Source: Nocardioides sp. WS12
GTDB taxonomy: Bacteria > Actinomycetota > Actinomycetes > Propionibacteriales > Nocardioidaceae
NCBI RefSeq assembly: GCF_014108865.1
Contig: NZ_CP053928.1
Span: 620,001-684,000 of the forward strand
Direction: 5' to 3'
DNA length: 64,000 nucleotides
The position numbers were made by a program, and so were the translations under genes. Below, piece after piece: positions 41,459-50,397 of this stretch (the first letter of the stretch is position 1; every line of letters begins with the position of its first letter). The notes beneath the pieces are model-generated. The model worked only from the letters and a program-made list of their open reading frames with translations, was not told the DNA's origin and ran no database searches.

Positions 41459-43987
41459 ATGTTTCTCGGGCGCAGCGTCGGTGGGGTTCTCCTCATGGCA
41501 CTCATCGGTTCGGGGGTCGGGCTGGCGCCCGCTCGAAGCGCAGCAGTCGACGTCGCGGTAGTCGCGGAGTCATCTGACGGGGTCGTCCTGCCGGTGGCCT
41601 ACCGGAGCGACCCGCCGCAGGCCGCGTCGCGGGGTTCATCGACGTTCGCGCTCAGTCCGGTGACGACCATCGAGGGGACCGATGAGCTGCATAGGAAAGT
41701 GATCCGTGTGTCTGACGGCGCGGTGGTCCGCACGGTGCGCGTGGCCAGCCTGACGACGTCGTTCGACTTGCCGTCCATCGTGGGCGACCACCTGGTCACC
41801 CGGGCGACCGCGGGCTCGGGCTCGGGCAAGACGGTGACCGTCGACAACCTGACGTCCGGGCTGGTCCACGCCTACACCATTCCTGCCCACGAAGCGGCGG
41901 TCACCTACCCGGACTGGGCGGTGACGACGCAGCGTTTCAACGACGGCCGGAGGGGTGTGTTCCTTCACCGAGCTGACGGCACGAGCTCGGCGATCGCGGG
42001 GCCCTACCCGTTCTGCTCGACCGTCAACCTGTGGGACAGCGACGAGAGCGGGGTCATCTTCAGCCTCAGTTGTGGCGATGACCAGGGTCGCTTCCTGTTT
42101 GATCCCGCCACTGGCTCCGTCGAGTCGGCGCCGGGGTTGGTGCTCACCCCCAATCGCGTCCTGAACCTGCGCCCTGTCCCGGGCGAGCAGGAGGTGACCT
42201 GGGCTCCGCGGACAGATCTGACGCAAACGCACACGACGACGGTGGCGGTGGACCAGGGGACGACCCTCAAGGTGCTCGGCGATGGTCTGGTGGCTGACGA
42301 GCCGCAGCCTTGCGATGCCACTCGTTGCGGTGCCGACCTGCGCGCCGTCGACCTGGCGACTGGATCCCTGGGCGAGGTCCTGTTGTCGCACGCCGTCGCG
42401 AAGTTGTCGGCAAGCGATGGCAGCTTGCACGTCACGGTCGACGACGGTGGGACCGGTGAGCTGGCACTTCTCCGGGCGGGCGAGGAACCGCGGTTCTTCA
42501 CCACACTCCCGGCCCAACCGGTGGAGCCGCTCGACGTGGGATTCTCCGGGGACCGTGTCGTGGTGTCGTCGCGCGAGATCAGCACCGACCCCGTCCGGGA
42601 GTACGCCGGCAGTGCATGGTCGGCGGTCGATGACCCAGTGACGGGTCTGCCCCTCTCCCAGAGCACAAGGCGCCGCGGCGGCCTGCTGGTGGCTGGCGAC
42701 AGCATCGCCACCGAGAAAGCTGCCGGGCTGTGGAGGGTCGTCTGGCCGGACGGCGCCCGGACCGTGGAGTCCTCGGCATTCACGCTGGGTCACCGAGGTC
42801 AGCTGGTCGGACTCACTCGCTCTGACGATGGGCTGTGGCGGACCGACGTGCAGGACCTGCGCACCGGCGCGCAGGTGTGGTCCGGGGTAACCCCCGACTC
42901 GTCGGGCCCGGCTCTGGACGGCACCTGGGTCTGGCGCCTCGCCGATGACCACACGCTCGAAGGTGTCGACACCTCCCAACCGGGACCCGTCCGACAGGTG
43001 GGTCTCGGCTCCGAGTGCTTCGCCTCAGGACTGCAGGTCCGGGGCCGCTGGGCGCTGGTCAATTGTGGGAGCCAGCCCACGCTGTTCGATCTCGATGGTG
43101 GCGCGGCGCCCCGCGTCCTCCTCGACTACCTCGACGGGTCCACCTCTTGGCGCCTCGGCACCGACTTCGCCTACACCGTGTCGAGCTACCGGGTCCCTGC
43201 AGTCAGGGTGACGGACTTCTCCTCGACGCATGTCACGCGTGAGATCGGACAAGGGGTGGTGCACGTGGTCGCGGACGACGCGGGGAGCCATACGCTGGTG
43301 TGGACGGACGCGTTCGGGCGACTCACCCGTACCGACCTGGACTGGGTGACGGTCCCGCCGCTACTCACTCCCGATCGAACGGCACCGCGGCTGGTCTCCA
43401 GCAGCGGTTCGGCTCGCTACGTGCGTGGCGTCGACGGCCGACGCGCCGTGAGCGTCGGCTGGAGGTACTCCGACCCGGTCCGCAGCGGCGAGGTCGCTCC
43501 GTCCGGCGTCGCCTCGTACGACGTGCGGTGGCGCACCGCTACGCCGGCCGGTGCCTGGTCGGCGTGGTCGATGGTCTCCCGCTACACGCAGACTTCAATG
43601 ACCCGGACCTTCCGTGACGAGCAGACAGCCTGTTTCCAGGTCCGCGGCAGGGACCGAGTTGGCAACCTGTCCTCGTGGTCGACGAGCAGGTGCACCACCA
43701 TCGACGGGGAGCCTCCGGTCCTGACCCGCGCCTCCATCGACACGTCGCGGTTCGACCGGCTTCTCTTCCGTTACCGCGCAACGGACACCTACGGCATCAG
43801 CCACTACGTCGTTCGCTACCGCCTGGGCTCCAACTCCGCGCCGTGGATGGCAAGCGCGAGGTGGCTCCACCTCACCCAGACGTCCGTCAGTCGCGTTCGA
43901 AGCCCCAGCCGCACCTGTTTCAAGGTCACTGCGGTGGACCGTGTCGGCCACCGCGACACCGCGATCAGGTGCGTACGCGGCAGGTAG
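41459..43987 (+). CDS. Large secreted propeller/Ig-like protein
   Basis: I choose ATG 41459 behind GGGAGGG; GTG 41411 upstream would bury the signal peptide (MFLGRSVGGVLLMALIGSG). The 842-residue product has a long region of repeated beta blades (about 40-640), with phrases such as VTWAPRTDL and WRTDVQDLRTGAQVW, probably a beta-propeller. Two Ig/FnIII-like modules at the C-terminus contain paired Cys and WS motifs (GNLSSWSTSRC). It may bind polymers or other proteins outside the cell. No enzyme motif was seen. Confidence 0.75.
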   Translation: MFLGRSVGGVLLMALIGSGVGLAPARSAAVDVAVVAESSDGVVLPVAYRSDPPQAASRGSSTFALSPVTTIEGTDELHRKVIRVSDGAVVRTVRVASLTTSFDLPSIVGDHLVTRATAGSGSGKTVTVDNLTSGLVHAYTIPAHEAAVTYPDWAVTTQRFNDGRRGVFLHRADGTSSAIAGPYPFCSTVNLWDSDESGVIFSLSCGDDQGRFLFDPATGSVESAPGLVLTPNRVLNLRPVPGEQEVTWAPRTDLTQTHTTTVAVDQGTTLKVLGDGLVADEPQPCDATRCGADLRAVDLATGSLGEVLLSHAVAKLSASDGSLHVTVDDGGTGELALLRAGEEPRFFTTLPAQPVEPLDVGFSGDRVVVSSREISTDPVREYAGSAWSAVDDPVTGLPLSQSTRRRGGLLVAGDSIATEKAAGLWRVVWPDGARTVESSAFTLGHRGQLVGLTRSDDGLWRTDVQDLRTGAQVWSGVTPDSSGPALDGTWVWRLADDHTLEGVDTSQPGPVRQVGLGSECFASGLQVRGRWALVNCGSQPTLFDLDGGAAPRVLLDYLDGSTSWRLGTDFAYTVSSYRVPAVRVTDFSSTHVTREIGQGVVHVVADDAGSHTLVWTDAFGRLTRTDLDWVTVPPLLTPDRTAPRLVSSSGSARYVRGVDGRRAVSVGWRYSDPVRSGEVAPSGVASYDVRWRTATPAGAWSAWSMVSRYTQTSMTRTFRDEQTACFQVRGRDRVGNLSSWSTSRCTTIDGEPPVLTRASIDTSRFDRLLFRYRATDTYGISHYVVRYRLGSNSAPWMASARWLHLTQTSVSRVRSPSRTCFKVTAVDRVGHRDTAIRCVRGR

Positions 43988-44057
43988 CGGACCGATCACT
44001 TCTCCGCAGCTCGACCGTCGTTACCTGCGACAGTTCAAGCGACCACAGGAGTGAACC

Positions 44058-45083
44058 GTGGAGACAACCGCACCAACCCCGACCGGGCCGATCGGCGCCG
44101 ATGAAGCCGAGTTCATGCAGGCAGCGCGCACCGATGACGGTGGTCGGTTCGCGTTGCTCACCGAACGCTTTCGACGCGAACTGCTGGTCCACTGCTACCG
44201 CATGCTTGCGTCGTACGACGACGCGCAGGACCTCACGCAGGAGACCTTCCTTCGCGCGTGGGCGAAGCGGGAGTCCTTCCAGGGGCGGGCGTCGTTGCGC
44301 ACCTGGCTGTACCGGATCGCGACCAACGCCTGCCTGGACTTCATCGAGAAGAGGCGTGACCGTACGCCCGTGCCGGCCGATCTGCACGGCGTGGGCGGGA
44401 CGGGCACGGAGGTGCTCTACCTGCAGCCGTGGCCCGATGGCCAGCCGGACGACCCGTACACCCAGGTCGTGGCCCGGGAGACCATCGAACTGGCGTTCAT
44501 CGTGGCCGTGCAGCACCTGCCCGCACGGCAGCGCGCCGTACTCATCCTGCGCGACGTGCTCGGCTGGCCGGCCCAGCAGACGGCCGACGCCCTTGAACTC
44601 ACGCTGGCCTCGGCCAACAGCGCGCTCGCGCGGGCCCGGGCCACGATGCGCCAGCACCTGCCGGATGGTCGGCTCGACTGGAGTGCCCGCGCGGGGCAAG
44701 GGTTGAGCGAGGCGGAGCAGACCCTGGTGTCGAGGTACGTCGAGCATCTCGAGAACCTCGACCTCGACGGGTTGGCGGACCTCCTGCGCGACGACGTGAG
44801 GTTCGCGATGCCGCCGCAGGTCGGCGTGTGGGTCGGTCGCGCAGCGGTCGTCCAGACCTGGATCGACGGCGGGCTCGACAAGCTGGAGCCGACCGCGTTC
44901 CGGTGCCTGATCACGACGGCGAACGGCCAGCCGGCCGTGGCGGCGTACCACCGTTCGCCCGGCGCCACGACCTACGAAGCGCTGGCCCTGGACGTGCTGC
45001 GGGTCGAGGGTGGGCTGGTCGCCGAGATGCTCACCTTCGGGCCCGAGATGTTCGAGCGCTTCGGCTTGCCGGAGGAGCTGTGA
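44058..45083 (+). CDS. ECF sigma factor with SnoaL-like C-terminus
   Basis: The 341-residue protein starts at GTG 44058, with AGGAG about 7 nt upstream. Region 2 (about 30-95: LTERFRRELLVHCYRMLASYDDAQDLTQETF) and region 4 (about 150-205: LPARQRAVLILRDVLGWPAQQTADALELT) are clear. A SnoaL-like domain (about 220-330) follows, as in the SigJ/ECF41 and SigG-type groups, where it regulates the sigma factor instead of an anti-sigma protein. No anti-sigma gene is adjacent, consistent with that mode. Confidence 0.93.
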   Translation: METTAPTPTGPIGADEAEFMQAARTDDGGRFALLTERFRRELLVHCYRMLASYDDAQDLTQETFLRAWAKRESFQGRASLRTWLYRIATNACLDFIEKRRDRTPVPADLHGVGGTGTEVLYLQPWPDGQPDDPYTQVVARETIELAFIVAVQHLPARQRAVLILRDVLGWPAQQTADALELTLASANSALARARATMRQHLPDGRLDWSARAGQGLSEAEQTLVSRYVEHLENLDLDGLADLLRDDVRFAMPPQVGVWVGRAAVVQTWIDGGLDKLEPTAFRCLITTANGQPAVAAYHRSPGATTYEALALDVLRVEGGLVAEMLTFGPEMFERFGLPEEL

Positions 45084-45098
45084 ACCGAACCTGCCGGG

Positions 45099-45161
45099 CG
45101 TCGTACCAACCAAATTCGGGGCACCTCGGCTGATACCGCCCCGAAAATGGTTGGTACGACG
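45099..45161 (+). terminator. Long hairpin after the sigma factor gene
   Basis: Arms of 23 bp (45099-45121 and 45139-45161) pair with two mismatches; each arm includes CGTCGTACCAACCA or its complement. The loop is 17 nt. No T-run follows. It is probably a terminator separating the sigma gene from the riboswitch. Confidence 0.7.
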
Positions 45162-45224
45162 CACACGAGTGACGTGCGACTGAGGGTTGCCTGAGTTGGC
45201 CCTGCTAAGTTCGCAGCGCCAGTC

Positions 45225-45385
45225 GTACTCCGAAGGGAGTCAGGGAACCCGGTGAGAATCCGGGACTGACGCGCAGCGGTGAGGGTGACGGGCGAGGCAC
45301 TTTGCCACTGGATCAATGCGATCCGGGAAGGCGCTTCGTCTGGATGATCCCGAGTCCGAAGACCTGCTGGCCGTGGGCGACAACG
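45225..45385 (+). promoter_or_regulatory. Cobalamin riboswitch
   Basis: Diagnostic blocks are in order: GGGAACCCGGTGAGAATCC (45243-45261), GACTGACGCGCAGCGGTGA (45264-45282), and the B12 box AGTCCGAAGACCTGC (45352-45366). They lie 60-200 nt upstream of the BtuF-like gene. Cobalamin binding should repress the transporter operon; the switch probably hides the ribosome binding site, since no clear terminator follows. Confidence 0.95.
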
Positions 45386-45443
45386 TCCGCGTGATCTGTC
45401 CAACAGGCCTCGCGACAAAGGTCTCGACATGAGATGAGAACTC

Positions 45444-46451
45444 ATGATGCGCATTTCCCGACCCCTGGCGACCCTTGCCTCCGTCTCGCTCCTGACGGTG
45501 CTCACCTCGGTGCTCACCGCCTGCGCGGGCGCTCCGTCCGAGGAGAAGGCGTCGTCCACCACGGATGGGTACCCGGTCGAGGTCACCACCTGTGGCTTCA
45601 CCTCCACCCTCGACGCCAGGCCCACCCGGGCGATCACGATGAACCAGGGCGCGACCGAGGTCGCGCTCGCTCTCGGCGTCGAGGACCAGCTCGCAGGAAC
45701 GGCGTACATCGATGACGCCGTCCCCGCGAAGTGGAAGGAGGCCTACGACGCGGTGCCGGTCCTCTCCGAGCAGTACCCCGACCACGAGACCGTCATCAGC
45801 GCCAAGCCGGACTTCGTCTACGGCTCCTACATCAGTGCGTACGACGACGAGGCCGCTGGTTCGCAGAAGCAGCTGGAGGACCTGGGCATCGCGTCGATGA
45901 CCTCGCTCTTCGGGTGCGGCGACGGCGACGCGAAGCCCGTCGGTGGCACCACGTTCGAGACCGTCTGGGACGAGATCGACCTGGTGGCGAAGGCGTTCGG
46001 CGTCCCGAAGCGGGCCGAGACGATCCGCACCGAGCAAGCGGCGGTGCTCGAGGAACTCGCGGCCGAGAAGCCCGGCGCTGGCGTCGACGTGTTCTGGTAC
46101 GACTCGGGCGACAAGACGCCGTACGTCGGCACCGGGGAGGGCGGCCCGCAGCTGATCCTGGATGCGGTCGGCGCGACCAACGTGTTCGCGGACATCCCGC
46201 ACGGCTGGACCGATGTCGCGTGGGAGAAGGTCATTGCGGCCGACCCCGACGTGATCGTCCTGGCCGACGCCTCGTGGTCGACGGCGAAGGAGAAGATCGC
46301 CTACCTCAAGAATGATCCCGTGCTCAGCACGATGCGTGCCGTGAAGGCCGGGGCATTCGTCGCCTTGCCGTTCTCGGAGACCACGCCGGGAGTGCGGCTC
46401 GCTGATGGCGCCGTCAACGTCGCCGGGCAGCTCGAGGAATTGAAGCGCTGA
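45444..46451 (+). CDS. Cobalamin ABC transporter substrate-binding lipoprotein (BtuF-like)
   Basis: A 335-residue protein with a lipoprotein signal (lipobox LTAC). It has the helical-backbone binding fold of FecB/BtuF proteins: ITMNQGATEVALALGVEDQLAG near the start and GGPQLILDAVGATNVFADI later. The B12 riboswitch directly upstream points to cobalamin or a precursor as ligand. It captures the ligand and delivers it to the permease. Ligand assignment rests on the riboswitch. Confidence 0.88.
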   Translation: MMRISRPLATLASVSLLTVLTSVLTACAGAPSEEKASSTTDGYPVEVTTCGFTSTLDARPTRAITMNQGATEVALALGVEDQLAGTAYIDDAVPAKWKEAYDAVPVLSEQYPDHETVISAKPDFVYGSYISAYDDEAAGSQKQLEDLGIASMTSLFGCGDGDAKPVGGTTFETVWDEIDLVAKAFGVPKRAETIRTEQAAVLEELAAEKPGAGVDVFWYDSGDKTPYVGTGEGGPQLILDAVGATNVFADIPHGWTDVAWEKVIAADPDVIVLADASWSTAKEKIAYLKNDPVLSTMRAVKAGAFVALPFSETTPGVRLADGAVNVAGQLEELKR

Positions 46452-47524
46452 TGTCCGTGGCGCTTTCGTCGCGCCGGGCCCTCGGGCTCGGCGCGACCGG
46501 TGGCCTGCGCGTGATCAGCCTGGGCGCGCTGCTCGTCGGTGTGCTGGTGGTCAGCGTGGTGATGGGCGTGGGGATCGGGTCGGTCCCGATCCCGACCTCG
46601 ACGGTGCTCGAGGTCATCGCCCAGCGCTCGGGCTTCGGCGGGGACGTCTCCCTGCTCGACGACCAGATCGTGTGGCAGTTGCGGATGCCCCGGGTCCTCG
46701 GTGCCGCGGCCACGGGCGCGGCGCTGGCGCTCGTCGGTGTGGTGCTGCAGTCACTCACCCGCAACGACCTCGCGGATCCCTACCTGCTGGGCATCTCCGG
46801 CGGCGCGGCCGTCGGTGCCGTCAGCGTGCTGGTGCTCGGTGTCTCGGTCGGCGGCCTGCTCGCCACCACGATGCTCACCCTCGGTTCGTTCCTCGGCGCC
46901 CTCGGCGCCCTCGCCGCGGTCCTGCTGCTCGCGACCGGGCGGGCAGGCGACCTGCCGCCGGCCCGCACGGTGCTGGCGGGTGTGGCGATCGGGCAGGTGT
47001 GCGCGGCGTACACGTCCTTCGTCACGATCATGAGCGGCGACCACGACGCCGCCCGCCGCGTGCTGGCCTGGACGATGGGATCGCTGGCCGGCCTCCGTTG
47101 GGACTCGGCGATCCTGCTGCTCGTCGTCGCCGTGGTGGCGTCCGTCGCCGTCCTCGCCTTCACCTCGGACCTCGACGCCTTCGCCTTCGGTGAGTCGGCG
47201 GCCAACTCGCTCGGGGTCGCGGTGAACCGGACCCGCTGGATCCTGCTCACGGGTACGGCGCTGGTGACCGCCAGCCTCGTCGCCTACACCGGCGCCATCG
47301 GGTTCGTCGGACTCGTCGTGCCTCACGTCGTGCGGCTCCTCGTCGGACCGAGCCACCGTCGGCTGCTGCCGTTGAGTGCGTTGGTCGGAGCGATCCTGCT
47401 GGTGTGGGCCGATACGGCGGCCCGCTCGATCATCGACGGCCAGGAGATCCCGATCGGCGTGGTCACGGCCGTGCTCGGTGCACCCGTGTTCGCCGTACTC
47501 CTGCGACGGGAGCGGGCGCGATGA
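46451..47524 (+). CDS. FecCD/BtuC-type ABC permease
   Basis: The 357-residue protein starts at ATG 46451, sharing a base with the previous stop (TGATG). About nine or ten hydrophobic helices; the motif LRMPRVLGAAATGAALALVGVVLQ and the coupling region AYTGAIGFVGLVVPHVVRLLVG are typical of BtuC/FecD. Forms the membrane channel for cobalamin uptake. Confidence 0.93.
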   Translation: MSVALSSRRALGLGATGGLRVISLGALLVGVLVVSVVMGVGIGSVPIPTSTVLEVIAQRSGFGGDVSLLDDQIVWQLRMPRVLGAAATGAALALVGVVLQSLTRNDLADPYLLGISGGAAVGAVSVLVLGVSVGGLLATTMLTLGSFLGALGALAAVLLLATGRAGDLPPARTVLAGVAIGQVCAAYTSFVTIMSGDHDAARRVLAWTMGSLAGLRWDSAILLLVVAVVASVAVLAFTSDLDAFAFGESAANSLGVAVNRTRWILLTGTALVTASLVAYTGAIGFVGLVVPHVVRLLVGPSHRRLLPLSALVGAILLVWADTAARSIIDGQEIPIGVVTAVLGAPVFAVLLRRERAR

Positions 47525-48288
47525 GGGCCGCGGAGATCACGTGGGGCGTCCCCGAGCGGACGATCCTCAAGGACGTGTCCCTCGAGTGCTCGCCCGGCAC
47601 CGTCACCGGCCTGCTCGGGCCGAACGGCTCAGGCAAGACGTCCCTGCTGCATATCCTTGCCGGGCTGTGTCGCCCGGACGCCGGCGAGGTGCACCTCGGT
47701 GAGCAGAGCCTGCATCGCCTGAACGCACGGGACCGGGCACGCCGGGTGGCGGTGCTCGAACAGCACTCCGTCACCGGGCTCGACCTGCAGGTCCGCCAGG
47801 TGATCGAGCTCGGGCGGATCCCGCACCGCGGCCGCTGGCCCGCGTCCCGCACCGAGGGTCGGGACGCGATCGACCGGGCCATCCGGCTGGCCGAGGTCGG
47901 CGACCTGCTGGACCGCCGATGGCAGACCCTGTCCGGCGGCGAGCGCCAGCGGGTGCAACTCGCCCGGGCGCTGGCGCAGGAACCCGAGATCCTGATCCTC
48001 GACGAGCCGACCAACCACCTCGACCTGGGCCACCAGATCGACTTCCTCACCACGGTACGGCGGTTGGGGCTCACGGTGATCGCGGCGCTGCACGACCTCG
48101 ACCTCGCGGCCGCGTTCTGCGACCAGCTGGTGCTGCTCCAGGACGGCGCGGTCGTGGCGTCGGGTGCCGCGGCCGACGTGCTGACGCCGGCCACGATCCA
48201 GCAGGTCTACGGCGTGCAGACGTCCGTCGGCCCGCACCCGGAGTCGGGGCGGCTGCACGTCGTGTGGCACCACCGGGACAGCGCATGA
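47521..48288 (+). CDS. BtuD-type ABC ATPase
   Basis: The start is ATG 47521 in an ATGA overlap with the permease. The 255-residue ATPase has Walker A GPNGSGKT, signature LSGGERQRVQ, Walker B ILILDEP and the switch His in ALHDLDLA. It energises the uptake system. Confidence 0.94.
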   Translation: MRAAEITWGVPERTILKDVSLECSPGTVTGLLGPNGSGKTSLLHILAGLCRPDAGEVHLGEQSLHRLNARDRARRVAVLEQHSVTGLDLQVRQVIELGRIPHRGRWPASRTEGRDAIDRAIRLAEVGDLLDRRWQTLSGGERQRVQLARALAQEPEILILDEPTNHLDLGHQIDFLTTVRRLGLTVIAALHDLDLAAAFCDQLVLLQDGAVVASGAAADVLTPATIQQVYGVQTSVGPHPESGRLHVVWHHRDSA

Positions 48289-48974
48289 CCGGGATGACCG
48301 GGCCGTCGACGCCGCTCGTGCTCGTTGCGATGGCCGTCGATGCGGCGGCTCGGGACCGGGAACTGGCCGAACTGGCGGAGGCCGTCGGCGCGACCCATGC
48401 CTACCTCCAGGGGGCTTCCCCGTCCCTGGCGGCCGAACTGGATCGCCTCCACGCCGCCGGTGAGCGCCGCATCCGGGTCACCCGGGTGCCGGTCGGTGGC
48501 ACCGCACCGGCCCGGTCCTGGCTGACCCGGGTGGTCGCGTTCTGGCTGACCACCCACCCGGATGCGGACGTCGAGATCCAGGGGCGCGACGCACAGTCGC
48601 AGGACACGCTCACCTCGCCGGGCTGGGAAGCGGTCCCAGGTCACCGGCACCACGTCCTGGTCTGCCGGGGACCGCGCTGCGCGGCCAGGGGATCAGCCGA
48701 CACGAGCGCAGCGATCGACGCCGAACTCCGGGCCCGCGGACTGGGTGACGACGACGTGCTCGTCACCCAGACCGGGTGCATGTTCCCGTGCAACCAGGCC
48801 CCGGTGGTCGTCGTACAACCGGACGACCGGTGGTTCGGGCGGGTTCACCCGGACGACGTACCTGCCCTGACCGACGCCTTCAGTGACGGGACGGCGTCAC
48901 CGTTCGAACTGCCGCGGGCGTCGCGCCAGCGCCCGGCGCCGGGTCTCAGCGCTTCTTCGAGATCTTCTCCTTGA
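48285..48974 (+). CDS. CbiX-like domain fused to thioredoxin-like [2Fe-2S] ferredoxin
   Basis: A 229-residue protein overlapping the ATPase gene by 4 bp, so part of the cobalamin operon. The N-terminal 110 residues resemble one half of a CbiX/sirohydrochlorin-chelatase fold (LVAMAVDAAARDRELAELAEA). From about 125 comes a thioredoxin-like ferredoxin with the Cys pattern CRGPRC and TQTGCMFPCNQAP, four Cys fit for a [2Fe-2S] cluster. Plausible role: cobalt insertion or redox handling in corrinoid synthesis or remodelling. The function is inference. Confidence 0.75.
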   Translation: MTGMTGPSTPLVLVAMAVDAAARDRELAELAEAVGATHAYLQGASPSLAAELDRLHAAGERRIRVTRVPVGGTAPARSWLTRVVAFWLTTHPDADVEIQGRDAQSQDTLTSPGWEAVPGHRHHVLVCRGPRCAARGSADTSAAIDAELRARGLGDDDVLVTQTGCMFPCNQAPVVVVQPDDRWFGRVHPDDVPALTDAFSDGTASPFELPRASRQRPAPGLSASSRSSP

Positions 48975-49086
48975 TGATGTCCCGGAAGAAGATCGCAGCG
49001 CCCTTGGGGTCCTTCCGCGCGCCCTTGGCCAGTTCCTTGAGCAGGGTGAGTTGCTCCTTGCGCTGCTGCTTCTTGTCCGCTGACAT
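48946..49086 (-). CDS. 46-residue Lys-rich small protein
   Basis: ATG 49086 on the minus strand follows GAGGAA. The product begins MSADKKQQRKEQLTLLKELA and ends KEKISKKR, mostly helical and basic. It overlaps the 3' end of the ferredoxin-fusion gene on the opposite strand by 29 bp. The good ribosome binding site and strongly coding-like composition support it. Function unknown. Confidence 0.6.
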   Translation of the reverse strand: MSADKKQQRKEQLTLLKELAKGARKDPKGAAIFFRDIIKEKISKKR

Positions 49087-49093
49087 GACTTCC

Positions 49094-49711
49094 TCATCGC
49101 TCGGAGTGGACTTCTCCCGCATCCAAGCAGACGGACGACGCGCGCGTTTGCCGATCCGTGGTCGGGTGGGGGAGGTCCGGGCTGTCCGGTCCCCACCAGG
49201 GCCACGACAGTACGGCGGCCACGGCTGCGCCGGCGGTGTTGAGGAGGACGTCGTCCACCGACGAGACCCGGTCCAGTCTGAGCACGAACTGGGCGGTCTC
49301 GATCGCTGCCGAAGAGAAGGCCGCGAGCACGACGATCCGCGGCAGCGACGCCAGCGCCCGGAACCGCAGCGGGGCGAAGAAGCCCAGCGCCGACAGCAGC
49401 ACGAGGTTGCCGACCACCTGGATGTCGGACATCGTCTCGAGGTCGCGGAACGGCTCCAGACTCACCGCTCCCGTGACCAGTCCCGCCTGGTTGCCGGGCA
49501 GCATCGTCATCCACACCCACGGCACCGTTCCGTACACGAGTCCGACCTCGGCGAGCGACCTGCGCCAGGCCCGCGCCGGCGGCGCACCAGCGGAGATGCG
49601 CAGCCGGGCCAGTGCCCAGATCCCCAGCAGGGCAAGGGGAACCAGGGCCACAGCACCGACGGCGATACCCGTCGCCGTACCCAGGATGTCCTGCACGCCG
49701 TGGACCCTCAC
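49094..49711 (-). CDS. VanZ-like membrane protein
   Basis: The start is GTG 49711 in a GTGA overlap with the carboxypeptidase gene. The 205-residue protein has about five hydrophobic helices and the VanZ-type sequence NLVLLSALGFFAPLRFRAL followed by IETAQFVLRLDRVSSVDDVLLNTAGA, a hallmark of the family. VanZ proteins are linked to teicoplanin tolerance and envelope functions. Co-transcribed with the carboxypeptidase. Confidence 0.85.
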   Translation of the reverse strand: MRVHGVQDILGTATGIAVGAVALVPLALLGIWALARLRISAGAPPARAWRRSLAEVGLVYGTVPWVWMTMLPGNQAGLVTGAVSLEPFRDLETMSDIQVVGNLVLLSALGFFAPLRFRALASLPRIVVLAAFSSAAIETAQFVLRLDRVSSVDDVLLNTAGAAVAAVLSWPWWGPDSPDLPHPTTDRQTRASSVCLDAGEVHSER

Positions 49712-50307
49712 TGCTGCAACCTCGGGTCCTCGGTCGGGTCGGCGTACGGGCGCGGGCACCCGATCCGGGTCGCTTCGGTCCGCAGCTCGAAGTGCCAGGG
49801 TTCGTTGCGATAGATCTGACAGAGGCCGTACGACGATCCGTGCCGTGCCAGCCAGCTCGTGGCCTCGCCCTGGGAGATGTCGACGGCGTCACCGGAGACG
49901 TGGGCCGAGGTCTCGGGGGTGGCGACCCAGCGGGCCGCCTCCTCGCGGGAGCCGTACTCGGCGACGGCATCGTCGAGCAGCTTCTCCTGGTAGGCCTCGG
50001 AGCGCCAGCCGCTGTTGACCTGGAAGGTGATGCCGCTGGCGGCGGCGTCGTCGGCCGCATCGCGGAGCGCCTGCAGGAGGTCGGAGTCGAGGTTGGCCAC
50101 GGCCGGGTAGGTGTCGTCGAAGACGGTGACGCCATCGGGGAGCTCACCGCCGTCCTCACCCAGGGCACCACTGTTGCCACCGAGGAAGGCGTCGAACGGT
50201 GTCGTGATCGTGGAAGCGGTGGAGCCCAGCACCTGCTGGCTCAGCGGAACCGCGATCGCTGCGAAGAGCACGATCGTCCCGATCGCGACTGTCTTGGCGT
50301 AGGTCAT
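49708..50307 (-). CDS. D-alanyl-D-alanine carboxypeptidase (VanY/M15B)
   Basis: The 199-residue protein starts at ATG 50307 with an N-terminal membrane anchor (VAIGTIVLFAAIAVPLS). The M15B zinc site is visible: SAHVSGDAVDIS (His, Asp) and WHFELR (Glu, His). It trims the terminal D-Ala of peptidoglycan stem peptides. Divergent from a two-component regulator, with VanZ downstream, a layout that recalls glycopeptide-response loci, though no VanH/A/X gene is present. Confidence 0.88.
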   Translation of the reverse strand: MTYAKTVAIGTIVLFAAIAVPLSQQVLGSTASTITTPFDAFLGGNSGALGEDGGELPDGVTVFDDTYPAVANLDSDLLQALRDAADDAAASGITFQVNSGWRSEAYQEKLLDDAVAEYGSREEAARWVATPETSAHVSGDAVDISQGEATSWLARHGSSYGLCQIYRNEPWHFELRTEATRIGCPRPYADPTEDPRLQQ

Positions 50308-50397
50308 GGGTCCAGCCAAGGCAAGGCGGCGTTGCCGGGGCGTATCGGGTTTTCGATATGCCGGCGATATGCGGGGACTCGTAGCATCGGCATTGCC

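Noticed and set aside
39637..41505. Long minus-strand frame across hrpB and the lipase gene
   Set aside because: Antisense to two well-supported genes and Arg/Ala/Gly-rich low complexity; a GC-rich shadow.
49158..50018. Plus-strand frames opposite VanZ and the carboxypeptidase
   Set aside because: Antisense to genes with clear family motifs; Arg/Ser/Gly-rich products.
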